Assembly (NCBI RefSeq): GCF_001936615.1
Contig: NZ_MLBF01000002.1
Location: 186,001-250,000 of the forward strand
DNA: 64,000 nt
Source: Desulfosporosinus metallidurans
GTDB taxonomy: Bacteria > Bacillota > Desulfitobacteriia > Desulfitobacteriales > Desulfitobacteriaceae
Direction: 5' to 3'
Shown one piece after another: positions 54,498 to 64,000 of the stretch. The notes beneath the pieces were generated by a model. It saw only the letters and a program-made list of their open reading frames with translations, did not search any database and was not told the DNA's origin. Each line of letters starts with the position of its first letter. The stretch's first letter is position 1. A program made the translations under genes and the position numbers.

Positions 54498-55280
54498 CTA
54501 ATGTCCTGCTAATACGAAACCAATAACAATAATACCAATAACAAAACGGTATCCTACAAATAGTCCAAAGTTACTTGTTCTTAAATATCGTAGTAAAAAG
54601 GATATACTTAAGATACCAACGACGAAGGATGAGATAACACCGACAGAAAAGGGTAAATTTATGGAAGCCATCGTCAAATGCCGAAGTTTTAGCACTCCTG
54701 CTCCCAAAATAATTGGCGTAGACATGAGAAAAGAAAAACGGGCCGCATCTTCCCTAGTCAGATCCAAAAAACGAGCAGTTGTCATTGTACTGCCAGAACG
54801 AGATACCCCAGGAATGATCGCCAATGCTTGTGAAAGACCAATCCAAATCGCGTCTGCCATAGTCATCGTATCCATTTTTCGAAGTTGACGTTTTTTGTCT
54901 GCTAAATAAAGCAAGATCCCCATGACGATCATCATAATTCCGATGAGCAGTGGAGAACGAAACACGGTCTCCGCCTTTTTTTCCAACGCTAATCCGAACA
55001 ATCCGCCTGGAATAGTCGCCACGACTAAGTACCAAAAAATCCGCTTATCGTCTGATGCACGACGCCGCAAGGCGGCTTTAACTAATCTCACCCAATCTTT
55101 CCAGAAATACAGGACCACCGCTAAAAGAGTACCCATGTGAAGCGCAACATCAAATGTTAAACCTGGATCGTTCCATCCAAAAAGCCAGGGGATTAGTACA
55201 AGGTGTGCTGAGCTAGAAATAGGTAAAAATTCTCCTAACCCTTGTACGATGCCTAAGATCAACGCTTGTAGAACTGTCAC
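54498..55280 (-). CDS. uppP: Undecaprenyl-diphosphatase
   Basis: 260 residues with about 7-8 membrane spans. Motifs LGEFLPISSSAHL (the ExxxP-SSS-H site) near the N-terminus and PGVSRSGSTMTTA near the middle form the active site. Recycles undecaprenyl carrier lipid for peptidoglycan and confers background bacitracin tolerance. It stands alone. Confidence 0.96.
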   Translation of the reverse strand: MTVLQALILGIVQGLGEFLPISSSAHLVLIPWLFGWNDPGLTFDVALHMGTLLAVVLYFWKDWVRLVKAALRRRASDDKRIFWYLVVATIPGGLFGLALEKKAETVFRSPLLIGIMMIVMGILLYLADKKRQLRKMDTMTMADAIWIGLSQALAIIPGVSRSGSTMTTARFLDLTREDAARFSFLMSTPIILGAGVLKLRHLTMASINLPFSVGVISSFVVGILSISFLLRYLRTSNFGLFVGYRFVIGIIVIGFVLAGH

Positions 55281-55361
55281 TTTTTATCGCTCCTCCAAGT
55301 TATAAGATAGTTTTTACTATATCACATGGAGCAAAAAATTCAAATGCAGCGACCACTCTAG

Positions 55362-55943
55362 TTATGCCTGCTGCTTTTCTGAGAGCCCATCCAATAAAAT
55401 TGCCAGTGCATCATTCACCTCTTCCTGCAAATCCCCCACACCTGAAACAAACCAGCGTATGAAATGCTGTATCATCATTCCTTCCAAGCTTTCAGCCAAA
55501 AAGGCGGGATCAAATTCGCGGCTAATTTCGCTGTTTTGTTGCCCAACAGTTAAAATCGCCAGAAGAGCATAATGTAAACTCATATCATAATCTGACCCTT
55601 CGCGATTCCGTATGGTGACCCAGGCAATTTCTCTGTCCTTCATCATAAATTCTGCCCAATCCATGAGAAGTATCTCTAACCTCTGACGCGTACTCAGACT
55701 GGGTTTTTGGCGTCCCTTGCTGACAAGCTCTTGCCATGTAAGCCGGGAAAATTCTAGAATAATCGCTTCTTTCGTAGAAAAATAGTTATAGAAGGTTCCT
55801 TTTCCCACATCCGCATGCTGGGTAATTTGTTCGACTGAAGTGGCATTAAATCCTTGTAGACGGAAAAGTTGCATTGCATTCGAGAAAATCTTTTCGCGTG
55901 TCTCTTTCTTCTTGCGCTCTCGGCGAGACAAATCCGTCACCAT
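55362..55943 (-). CDS. TetR-family regulator
   Basis: 193 residues. The DNA-binding domain (about 10-58) has FNATSVEQITQHADVGKGTFYNYFSTKEAIILE. The C-terminal domain is not assignable. Neighbouring genes are uppP and glycerate kinase; no operator is evident. Confidence 0.88.
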   Translation of the reverse strand: MVTDLSRRERKKKETREKIFSNAMQLFRLQGFNATSVEQITQHADVGKGTFYNYFSTKEAIILEFSRLTWQELVSKGRQKPSLSTRQRLEILLMDWAEFMMKDREIAWVTIRNREGSDYDMSLHYALLAILTVGQQNSEISREFDPAFLAESLEGMMIQHFIRWFVSGVGDLQEEVNDALAILLDGLSEKQQA

Positions 55944-56081
55944 AACTCCCCCTTTGTAAGATGTTAGCCGAAGAATTAACCTCTCCTAATTATTCTACAG
56001 ATTCCATATTTATCCTTCTTTTTTTGAGGGGAATTTTACTACCACTATTCTATCTAGCGAAGTTAGGTTATCTCACCCGCT

Positions 56082-57233
56082 CTATTTCTTACGAGCGAAC
56101 TCCGCCCCCAGCTTCCATACCGTCAGGATCCTCGAAACTGCCCGCTCCAATTGTTCTTCTGCTTTGGTGTATGCCTCCTCTAAGGTTGTCGGCCCTTCAG
56201 AAACGCTGAAACAACTTGCGATCCCGTGGTCAACAAGAAGACCCGCTGGTCCCTCTACAGATCCTGAGATAACAAGTACGGGAACATGATAACTCTTCGC
56301 TAAGGCCGCAACGCCAACTGGAACTTTACCGTAAGCCGTCTGGGAGTCTGTCCTTCCTTCACCTGTAAGCACCAAATCAGCGTGCTTAATTCTTTCAGCC
56401 GCATTTGCCCCTTCTAAAACCATCTGTGACCCCGGTCGTAATTTTGCGCCAAAAAAACCGACGACTCCGGCACCAAGTCCTCCTGCTGCACCCCCACCTG
56501 CTAACTCCAGTAAGTTCGTACCCGCGAATTCACTTAAGCGTTCCCCAAAGTTCTGCAAGGCTGCATCCAATACCTGGACATCCTCAAGATTAGCACCCTT
56601 TTGCGGACCATAAACTGCACTTGCACCCTCTGGCCCACACAGAGGATTCTGAACATCACAGGCTACCTCAATCTTCACGTCAGAAAGGCGAGGATCTATT
56701 CCAGACATGTCAATATTGACGAGATTGGCTAGTGCTGCCCCTCCTAGGGGCAACTCTTTACCCTGTGCATCCAATAATTTAACCCCCAATGCTGTTGCGA
56801 GTCCAGCGCCCCCGTCATTTGTTGCACTTCCGCCTATACCTAGAAGAATTTTCTTCACTCCACGATCCAATGCATCTTTAATGAGTAACCCAGTTCCCTG
56901 CGTCGACGCAATTAGAGGATTCCGTTCTTCATGACGCAAGAGAGTTAACCCAGAAGCTGCAGCCATCTCAATAACTGCGGTCGCACCATCGTTAATAAAG
57001 CCATAAGCTGCCCTTATCGGGCGACCAAGGGGATCTGTTACATTGACCTCAATCTTTTCTCCCTTGACGGCGCAAAGTATCGCGTCCACAGTACCTTCTC
57101 CACCGTCTGCCATCGGGATCATATCAATCACACTGTCTAGGTAAACCTGTTGAACTCCCCTACGCATCGCCTGCGCCACGTCTAAGGCCTTTAGGCAACC
57201 CTTAAAAGAGTCTGGCGCAATAACGATTCTCAT
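56082..57233 (-). CDS. Glycerate kinase (GarK/GlxK type)
   Basis: 383 residues from an ATG with AAAGGAG at 8 bases; a GTG three codons upstream is less likely. The family start is MRIVIAPDSFKGCLKA, with PMADGGEGTVDAI, GIGGSATNDGGAGLA and LTGEGRTDSQTAYGKVP later. Phosphorylates glycerate, usually giving 2-phosphoglycerate in this family. Overlaps no gene but is 3 bases from the unknown membrane protein downstream of guaB. Confidence 0.93.
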   Translation of the reverse strand: MRIVIAPDSFKGCLKALDVAQAMRRGVQQVYLDSVIDMIPMADGGEGTVDAILCAVKGEKIEVNVTDPLGRPIRAAYGFINDGATAVIEMAAASGLTLLRHEERNPLIASTQGTGLLIKDALDRGVKKILLGIGGSATNDGGAGLATALGVKLLDAQGKELPLGGAALANLVNIDMSGIDPRLSDVKIEVACDVQNPLCGPEGASAVYGPQKGANLEDVQVLDAALQNFGERLSEFAGTNLLELAGGGAAGGLGAGVVGFFGAKLRPGSQMVLEGANAAERIKHADLVLTGEGRTDSQTAYGKVPVGVAALAKSYHVPVLVISGSVEGPAGLLVDHGIASCFSVSEGPTTLEEAYTKAEEQLERAVSRILTVWKLGAEFARKK

Positions 57234-57238
57234 GATGA

Positions 57239-57589
57239 TCACTCCTTTGATTGAGCACGTTTTCCAATAATCCTTCCAGCCTCAAGGAATAAAATGAGAC
57301 TTACAAAGTCTAAAATGACGATAGTCCAATTGTCAATGGAAACACCTGAAATAACAGCTATCAAATACGATGAACAATTAAACAAAAAAGCAGCAACATA
57401 TGCAGTACGTCGATTCTCAAGCCTAGGACGATACCCCACCAAAAAACCAAGTGGATAGAATAATGCAAAATTCAGAGTCAATTGATTAAGTAACCCACCC
57501 GGAACAAAAAAACGCCCCAAAAAATGAAAAGCAAGGTCAACAAGATCTGATAGCGCCAAAAAACAGAGTTCATGCGTGCCTCCAATCAA
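57239..57589 (-). CDS. Small multispanning membrane protein, start or frame uncertain
   Basis: About 116 residues with three to four membrane spans, ending GRIIGKRAQSKE. In this frame the only start is a TTG at 57589 with no ribosome-binding site; the frame stays open across the guaB terminator. A GGAGG plus ATG at 57573 lies in a different frame and gives a 31-residue hydrophobic peptide before a TGA. A frameshift joining the two frames (through the T-rich tract) is possible. No family assigned. Confidence 0.55.
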   Translation of the reverse strand: MIGGTHELCFLALSDLVDLAFHFLGRFFVPGGLLNQLTLNFALFYPLGFLVGYRPRLENRRTAYVAAFLFNCSSYLIAVISGVSIDNWTIVILDFVSLILFLEAGRIIGKRAQSKE

Positions 57590-57617
57590 AACAGGGAGAG
57601 AGTCAGACTCTCTCCCC
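57588..57617 (-). terminator. Terminator downstream of guaB
   Basis: Ten-base perfect stem (57594-57603 with 57607-57616), 3-base loop, then TGTTTTG on the minus strand. It lies 12 bases after the guaB stop codon. Confidence 0.8.
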
Positions 57618-57628
57618 AACCTAATTTT

Positions 57629-59164
<1,536 letters not shown>

Positions 59165-59221
59165 TTATTTTGAGGGTATTAATAAAGTAAACGGTAAAGA
59201 TATAGTTGAAGAGGGAAGTAT

Positions 59222-59264
59222 AAAAAAGGGGGCATAACACCTGAATCAAGTGTAAATGCCCCTC
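59222..59264 (-). terminator. Terminator after the HTH protein gene
   Basis: GGGGCAT/ATGCCCC arms (59229-59235, 59256-59262) with inner CAC/GTG pairs; the minus strand continues into a T run. Confidence 0.8.
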
Positions 59265-59272
59265 AAAACCTC

Positions 59273-59518
59273 TTAATGTCCCATAATACAGTTTAACCCA
59301 ATCTCAGACTCAAAATGCTCGCGCAAATTACGTATCGTACCTTCTGGAACGCCAAACTCCGTGGCGATTTCCATGTCACTGCGATTAATGCGAAGCCCTT
59401 CAATAAAGGCATCATAGTTAACGCCGACTTCAGCTGTTTTCTCTTTGAGACTCGAATCCATGCTCCATGGGGCAAAATTGAAATAAGCTTGATTATCGCC
59501 ATCCTTGTCACGGATCAT
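59273..59518 (-). CDS. Small helix-turn-helix protein, 81 residues
   Basis: The chosen ATG (59518) has AAAGGTGG upstream. A helix-turn-helix-like region is seen at about 40-75 (NRSDMEIATEFGVPEGTIRNLREHFE). A role in spore-former regulation is likely but unassigned. It diverges from the HD-protein gene 59628-60128. Confidence 0.75.
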   Translation of the reverse strand: MIRDKDGDNQAYFNFAPWSMDSSLKEKTAEVGVNYDAFIEGLRINRSDMEIATEFGVPEGTIRNLREHFESEIGLNCIMGH

Positions 59519-59627
59519 GCACATTCCACCTTTCAACCCATATATTTCCCCGTTCCCTCAAAAACATTCCATAATGCTTGTCAAATTAATATCTGTTCAT
59601 TATGATAAGGAAAGGAGGAATAGAGAA

Positions 59628-60128
59628 ATGTTCTACCGTGTGCGTCAATTCATTAATGCCATTTTTCCCAAGGTTAATGCTTCGGACATCAAATGGGCTT
59701 TAAATCACTTAACCCCTGAGGCCGCGGACCTCTTTCTCAAACAATCATGGCCAGAACAACGCCATGCTATAGATGTGGCACAAAACATCATTCAAGCTAG
59801 GAATCCAATATCTTTTTCCGATTTCCAAACCCTCATCACCGCTGCACTCCTCCATGATTGTGGGAAATCCATGGTCCCCATCTCCCTCTGGCAACGGGTC
59901 TATATCGTTCTCATGCAGGCTATGCCTCAGAGCCTCTGGTCTTGCCTTGAACAAAGCCACACTGTTTTCGCCTCTCCCCTAAAATTGGCAACTCAACACG
60001 CCCTTTGGGGTGAAAGTTTAGCCAAAAGGGCAGGTTTAAATTCTGAAGTATGTCTTTTAATCCGCGAACATCATTCTCCCCAAACGGACCTAGGCCGAAT
60101 TTTAGCACAAGCGGATAATGCGAATTAA
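59628..60128 (+). CDS. HD-domain (HDIG-like) hydrolase
   Basis: 166 residues from an ATG with GGAAAGGAGG upstream; a 41-codon longer frame overlaps the divergent gene and is rejected. Motifs: RHAIDVAQNIIQA, then LLHDCGKSMVPIS, and REHHS near the C-terminus. Predicted metal-dependent phosphohydrolase; the substrate is unknown. Confidence 0.85.
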   Translation: MFYRVRQFINAIFPKVNASDIKWALNHLTPEAADLFLKQSWPEQRHAIDVAQNIIQARNPISFSDFQTLITAALLHDCGKSMVPISLWQRVYIVLMQAMPQSLWSCLEQSHTVFASPLKLATQHALWGESLAKRAGLNSEVCLLIREHHSPQTDLGRILAQADNAN

Positions 60129-60171
60129 TAATACAAATTAATTTCAAAATAATCTTGCCCAATGACGTAAG

Positions 60172-60209
60172 AAGGCATGAGTTCCACTAATGTAGACTCA
60201 TGCCTTTTG
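60172..60209 (+). terminator. Terminator after the HD-domain gene
   Basis: AAGGCATGAGT (60172-60182) pairs with ACTCATGCCTT (60196-60206), followed by TTG. Its right arm overlaps the stop codon of the converging coiled-coil gene. Confidence 0.8.
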
Positions 60210-60464
60210 TACCGATGATTCCATTTTTTCTTGTAGTTCCACGATTTCCCTATTTTTGGAGAAAATCCATTTAGCAAATCGTGTGTTGTCTCGTTGCAAG
60301 CGCACGTTTTCTTTTTCCAGGCGATGAACTAAGGCGACCTTTTCTCGTTCAACCTTTTCTAACAAGTTCATGAGCACACGGCGGCTTACTCTCAAATGTT
60401 CCACACGCTGCTCCAGTTCCCCGACACGCGCCCTTAGTAATTGTAATTCGTCCATAGGATCCAA
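60198..60464 (-). CDS. Coiled-coil protein, 88 residues
   Basis: No family recognised. Residues 5-60 form a continuous heptad pattern (LRARVGELEQRVEHLRVSRRVLMNLLEKVEREK). Basic throughout. A start either at the TTG (60464) or the ATG three codons later is possible. Conserved small coiled coils of this kind often act in cell division or chromatin, but none is shown here. Confidence 0.7.
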   Translation of the reverse strand: MDPMDELQLLRARVGELEQRVEHLRVSRRVLMNLLEKVEREKVALVHRLEKENVRLQRDNTRFAKWIFSKNREIVELQEKMESSVQKA

Positions 60465-60544
60465 CTCTTACGCCCCCCCGGCTCCATGTATACTCTTATT
60501 CTATGCCGGGAGATCGCTTTTTAACCCTTGGTCAAAAAAGAGAC

Positions 60545-61417
60545 TCATTTCTCACCTATTAAGCTATTGTCCACATGATTGTGCTGCACCAAGTCAAGAA
60601 TTTGCTGAATCACCTCGAGAGAGACTCCCCAATGACCGAGCTTCACACCAGGCTTACGTGCTTCACCATGAAAGTCTGATCCTCCCGTTGTGAGTAAGTC
60701 AAACTCTTTCGCAAGGGCGCGGAAGGTCCTTTCATCGTCTGAATTGTGTTCAGAATGTAAAACCTCAATACCTTGGAGACCCACTTCGACCCAAGATGGA
60801 ATACCGTCTTCTAGGCGTTGCACACCGGGATGGGCGAGTACCGCAACCCCATGTGCTGCTCTTACTAATTCAATCCCTTCTTCCGGGGTCAATTTATAGC
60901 GCGGAACATAAGCCGGTGCTCCCATCCCGATGTATCGATCAAAACCTTCCCGAATACTAATTACATATCCCCGTTCGACGAGTGCCTGAGCGATATGTGG
61001 GCGCCCTATGGATTCTCCTTGTGCAAACTGTTGCACTTCGCTAATGCTTAGATCTACACCCTGCATTTTTAAGCGGTCCAAGATTTCCAGCATGCGTTGC
61101 TCACGGGCTTTGCGCAAACGCCCAAGCTTATCATTTAAGTAGCGTGAAGAACCATCCACCTCGTATCCAAGAATGTGAACCTCTTTCCCTTGCCAATCCG
61201 TGTTCAGCTCGATCCCTCTAAGAATCTGTATTTGATAATTTGCTCCGGCTTCCTCTGCTTCTTTCCATCCCTGTATCGTATCATGGTCAGTGATACCTAT
61301 GCCTTTTATGCCCAACTCCGCTGCAGTACGAACAAGTTCTGTCGGTGTTAGCAATCCGTCAGATGCCGTAGTATGACAATGCAAATCTGCCTCGTATAGG
61401 GCAAATGTTGAATTCAC
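60545..61417 (-). CDS. PHP-domain phosphoesterase (TrpH/YciV-like)
   Basis: 290 residues. PHP metal motifs: DLHCHTTASDG at the N-terminus, GITDHDT, VLAHPG, and GSDFHGE near the end. Related proteins are 5'-3' exonuclease/nucleoside-3',5'-bisphosphate phosphatases (YciV, RnaAM). Substrate here is unproven. Monocistronic upstream of the M19 peptidase terminator region. Confidence 0.93.
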   Translation of the reverse strand: MNSTFALYEADLHCHTTASDGLLTPTELVRTAAELGIKGIGITDHDTIQGWKEAEEAGANYQIQILRGIELNTDWQGKEVHILGYEVDGSSRYLNDKLGRLRKAREQRMLEILDRLKMQGVDLSISEVQQFAQGESIGRPHIAQALVERGYVISIREGFDRYIGMGAPAYVPRYKLTPEEGIELVRAAHGVAVLAHPGVQRLEDGIPSWVEVGLQGIEVLHSEHNSDDERTFRALAKEFDLLTTGGSDFHGEARKPGVKLGHWGVSLEVIQQILDLVQHNHVDNSLIGEK

Positions 61418-61449
61418 GCTTTTAACCTCTTTTCTGCAATACTTCCTTT

Positions 61450-62412
61450 CTATTTTAACACATTCGACAATAAACGTATAAAATTTCGTCCAGTAATCTG
61501 CTCGATTTCCAACGTGCTAAATCCTATCCTAGTCAAATCCTCAAGTAAATGGTAATAGTCACCAACGTGCTCAAGTCCTTCTGGCGTTTCACTGATTCCA
61601 TCAAAGTCAGAACCTAACCCGACCGTTTCTACCCCTGCCACCTCCGAAATATGGTAAATATGGCGTATCACATCATCTCGCGATGCCTTATCGTTCTCTT
61701 TCAAAAACCGAGGATAAAAGTTTACTCCAACTACGCCTTTGTGTTTTGCCAAAGCACAGAGTTGTTGGTCTGTAAGATTACGCGAATGGGCACAAAGTGC
61801 CTTAGCGCAGGAGTGGGAAGCTGTAACAGGAGCCTTCGACAGTTCTAAAACATGCCAAAACCCCGCTTCGTTAAGATGAGAAACATCTATTAGCATGCCC
61901 AATTGATTCATTCGTAAAACGACTTTCTGCCCAAAATTTGTTAACTTGCATTGCGAATCGGTTTCGCCAACACCATCAGCCAAGGCATTTCGTTGATTCC
62001 AAGTTAGACCTAAGGCCCTCACACCCAATTGGAAGATAAGTTCGAGCATGAAGAGGTCTTCGCCCAAAATTTCCCCGCCCTCTACGCTTAACAAAATACC
62101 AATTCGAGTTGGATCTGGAATTTGCATTAGGTCAAACTTATCCCGAACAAGGAAAACCTGTTCAGGATGGCCCTCTATGAATCGATGGGCTCCTTCAATA
62201 AGTTGTAGACCGCGCCAAGTTGACATAGCTGGCTTATACTTCGTCTCAATAAATGCGGCCATAAACTGAAGAGCCACCCCTGCAAGCCTAGCTCTTTGTG
62301 TATCCCAATGTCCTCCTTCAGAAGGGTCCTCCAACGTTCTTTCTCCATTTACAAAATGGATCAAACTATCACAATGCCCATCCACTATATAAGAATTTCC
62401 CATACCCAACAA
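61450..62412 (-). CDS. Membrane dipeptidase (M19 family)
   Basis: 320 residues. Metal-binding motifs VDGHCDSL at the N-terminus, VEGGE, and DVSHLNEAGF and SHSCAKAL in the middle, then GLGSDFDGI. No lipid-anchor signal is present, so it is probably cytoplasmic. Hydrolyses dipeptides including dehydro- and D-amino ones. The start is one of several closely spaced TTG/ATG codons after GGGAGG. Confidence 0.92.
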   Translation of the reverse strand: MLGMGNSYIVDGHCDSLIHFVNGERTLEDPSEGGHWDTQRARLAGVALQFMAAFIETKYKPAMSTWRGLQLIEGAHRFIEGHPEQVFLVRDKFDLMQIPDPTRIGILLSVEGGEILGEDLFMLELIFQLGVRALGLTWNQRNALADGVGETDSQCKLTNFGQKVVLRMNQLGMLIDVSHLNEAGFWHVLELSKAPVTASHSCAKALCAHSRNLTDQQLCALAKHKGVVGVNFYPRFLKENDKASRDDVIRHIYHISEVAGVETVGLGSDFDGISETPEGLEHVGDYYHLLEDLTRIGFSTLEIEQITGRNFIRLLSNVLK

Positions 62413-62439
62413 GCACCTCCCTTATAAGATAAACATAGT

Positions 62440-62482
62440 AAAGTCACCTGTCTGCTCTAAACTAAAGCATACAGGTGACTTT
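62440..62482 (-). terminator. Terminator after spoVS
   Basis: AAGTCACCTGT (62441-62451) pairs with ACAGGTGACTT (62471-62481); the loop is 19 bases and the minus-strand tail is TTTAC. Confidence 0.75.
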
Positions 62483-62490
62483 CTCGCTAC

Positions 62491-62751
62491 TTAGCGCGGC
62501 TGAATGATTAACTTAATCGCTGTTCTTTCTTCTCCTTCAATGATAACGTCAGTAAATGCGGGAATACATATGAGGTCGACTCCGCTCGGAGCCACAAAAC
62601 CACGGGCAATTGCTACGGCCTTTATAGCTTGATTAAGAGCACCCGCTCCTATAGCTTGCAGCTCTGCGCCACCGTTCTCCCGAAGAACCCCTGCGAGAGC
62701 CCCTGCAACCGCGTTAGGACTTGATTTAGCTGAAACTTTTAAAACATCCAT
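62491..62751 (-). CDS. spoVS: Stage V sporulation protein S
   Basis: 86 residues from an ATG with AGGAGG at 8 bases. The Alba-like sequence VLKVSAKSSPNAVAGALAGVLRE and GAGALNQAIKAVAIARGFVAPSGVDL is near identical to SpoVS in all endospore formers. It affects late sporulation and the onset of spore coat assembly. Located downstream of ymdB, a conserved pair in Firmicutes. Confidence 0.98.
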   Translation of the reverse strand: MDVLKVSAKSSPNAVAGALAGVLRENGGAELQAIGAGALNQAIKAVAIARGFVAPSGVDLICIPAFTDVIIEGEERTAIKLIIQPR

Positions 62752-62886
62752 AGATACATCCTCCTGCTCGAATTCATTGACAAGTATTACCACAACTTTG
62801 AATATATGTATTCGAGAGCAAACGGATAAAATCCTCTTTTATTTAAAGAGTTTTCAGATTTTCTTGTTGGAGTGAACAGACTGTTT

Positions 62887-63669
62887 TTATGTCTCAGCAA
62901 ACCGCTGAATTGATTCAATTTGACGGGTTTTTCCAGATTCTTCATCGATCTCCAGAACCACAGCATTAATCTGTATTGGACCATTTGCTAGCTCAAACTT
63001 TGCAGGAAGCTGAGTCAAAAAACGATTTATAATAATTTCTTTTTTAACTCCCAATACAGAATCTCGTGGTCCAGTCATGCCGACATCGGTAATATAAGCC
63101 GTCCCCTGCTCAAGCAAACGAGCATCAGCTGTCTGAATATGAGTATGTGTTCCAACCACAGCGCTAACTTTACCATCGAGAAACCAGCCCAACGCGACCT
63201 TTTCAGAAGTTGCCTCGGCGTGAAAATCAACAATGATAATAGGAGTTTCTTGTTTCATCTGATTGATCCAGCGTATGGCTCCGCTGAATGGGTCCTCTAA
63301 CGGTGGCAAAAATATACGGCCTGAAAGATTAAGGACGCCAATTTTCTTTCCTATCGTTCTTATGAACCCATATCCCTGTCCTGGTGCACCAACTGGATAA
63401 TTCGCAGGACGAATAAGTCTGGGCTCTCGATCGATAAAATTCATAATTTCTCTTTGATCCCAGACATGATTACCCATTGTCAAAAATTGAATTCCCTGGT
63501 TATAGAGCTCCTCGGCGATTTCTTTAGTCAATCCTTTTCCAGCCGCAGCATTTTCGGCATTAGCAATGGTTACATCAACCTTATACTCAACTTGAAGCGG
63601 TTTAATAAATCGTTTAACAGCCTCCCTTCCCGGCTTACCCACAATATCCCCAATAAAAAGTACTCGCAA
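62887..63669 (-). CDS. ymdB: YmdB-family metallophosphoesterase
   Basis: 260 residues. TIGR00282 signature MRVLFIGDIVGKPGREAV, then TMGNHVWDQ, FHAEATSEK, and VVGTHTHIQTAD, which provide the two metal sites. B. subtilis YmdB hydrolyses 2',3'-cyclic nucleotides and affects biofilm/motility switching. Upstream of spoVS by 135 bases. Confidence 0.96.
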   Translation of the reverse strand: MRVLFIGDIVGKPGREAVKRFIKPLQVEYKVDVTIANAENAAAGKGLTKEIAEELYNQGIQFLTMGNHVWDQREIMNFIDREPRLIRPANYPVGAPGQGYGFIRTIGKKIGVLNLSGRIFLPPLEDPFSGAIRWINQMKQETPIIIVDFHAEATSEKVALGWFLDGKVSAVVGTHTHIQTADARLLEQGTAYITDVGMTGPRDSVLGVKKEIIINRFLTQLPAKFELANGPIQINAVVLEIDEESGKTRQIESIQRFAET

Positions 63670-63771
63670 CGAACGTGCCCCCTTCCAAATCGCCCAAAAC
63701 CACTATCTCTGAATAACATTATCATTTTACGTAGATTTTAAAACTATTAATCGTTTAAAAATCTAGATTCA

Positions 63772-64000
63772 CTAGCTCTTAAAAACTAAAACTCGGCCTT
63801 CATCACGCAAAGCAACTACATTTTTATCAATATCTTGGGACTGGATTGAAGATAGCAAGTGGCTTATCATTTCCTCTTGAAAAATTTGTTCATCTTCGGG
63901 CAGATTCATTTCATCAAATAACAACTGCTTTTTATATTCCCGCTTCAGCAGTTCGACGATGAGCCCCACTTCACGCTGGGTCATACTATCGACATCCCGA
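63772..64000 (-). CDS. Hypothetical protein, 5' end possibly outside the window
   Basis: A 70-residue frame is visible from a Met at 63984, but the frame is open to the window edge (five more codons, encoding RDVDS), so the true start may lie upstream. Acidic N-terminus, no membrane segment. No family recognised. Confidence 0.55.
   Translation of the reverse strand, partial: RDVDSMTQREVGLIVELLKREYKKQLLFDEMNLPEDEQIFQEEMISHLLSSIQSQDIDKNVVALRDEGRVLVFKS

Overview
This window looks like ordinary chromosome from a spore-forming, anaerobic, low-to-mid GC Firmicute of the Desulfosporosinus/Desulfitobacterium type. The evidence is spoVS, SpoVS/YmdB neighbours, a spore-lytic type GH18 enzyme, a sporulation-kinase-like histidine kinase, FeoABC, rubredoxin, a fused LldE/LldF lactate-oxidation protein, MqnA (futalosine menaquinone route) and a squalene-hopene-cyclase-like protein. 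The taxon is inferred from gene content, not from a marker gene. I see no prophage, insertion sequence, CRISPR array or rRNA.

Layout. 1-8.8 kb: HD hydrolase fragment, TPR lipoprotein/secreted protein, oligoendopeptidase F, then a minus-strand nucleoside ABC importer operon (BMP lipoprotein, ATPase, two permeases) ending in a GntR/HutC-type regulator. 8.8-9.4 kb: a 560-base divergent region with two strong hairpins and a T-box-like attenuator in front of pheA. 9.4-18 kb: pheA, thrC, a nucleoside kinase, tautomerase, mgsA, GIY-YIG protein, mqnA, FAH-family enzyme, endonuclease III and an HD-GYP phosphodiesterase. 18-28 kb: TSUP exporter, VanW and PRC-barrel envelope proteins, a GGDEF cyclase with an intact I-site, YigZ, thioesterase, CBS protein, a KimA-like permease and the menaquinone methyltransferase. 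28-32 kb: TetR and feoA-feoB-feoC behind a near-consensus Fur box. 32-38.8 kb: acetyltransferase, a ferredoxin remnant, MFS, asparaginase, HD protein, GH18, ComFB, Crp/Fnr regulator and an unknown protein. 38.9-42.7 kb: a Ski2-like helicase with a paired-cysteine insertion, rubredoxin, an unknown membrane protein and a HAD hydrolase. 42.7-46.5 kb: a structured-RNA candidate and the lactate operon with a perfect FadR-family operator. 46.5-53.3 kb: tRNA-Ala(CGC), TPR protein, cyclase, ArgA-like acetyltransferase behind a perfect 24-base palindrome, histidine kinase and an unknown 409-residue protein. 53.3-64 kb: P1 peptidase, uppP, TetR, glycerate kinase, guaB, small regulators, PHP phosphoesterase, M19 dipeptidase, spoVS and ymdB.

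The functional themes are lactate oxidation feeding a menaquinone chain, ferrous iron uptake for Fe-S enzymes, nucleoside salvage (importer, nucleoside kinase, GuaB), cyclic-di-GMP turnover and cell-envelope/sporulation functions. No single cluster stands out as a new defence or mobile system. The most interesting signals are regulatory and non-coding: a dispersed nested palindromic repeat (two copies), a multi-hairpin RNA candidate with its own terminator downstream of the lactate operon, the unexplained hairpins in the nup/pheA intergenic region, an in-frame ferredoxin fossil, a helicase with two C-x7-C pairs, and three unannotated-size single-span membrane proteins of 41-48 residues.
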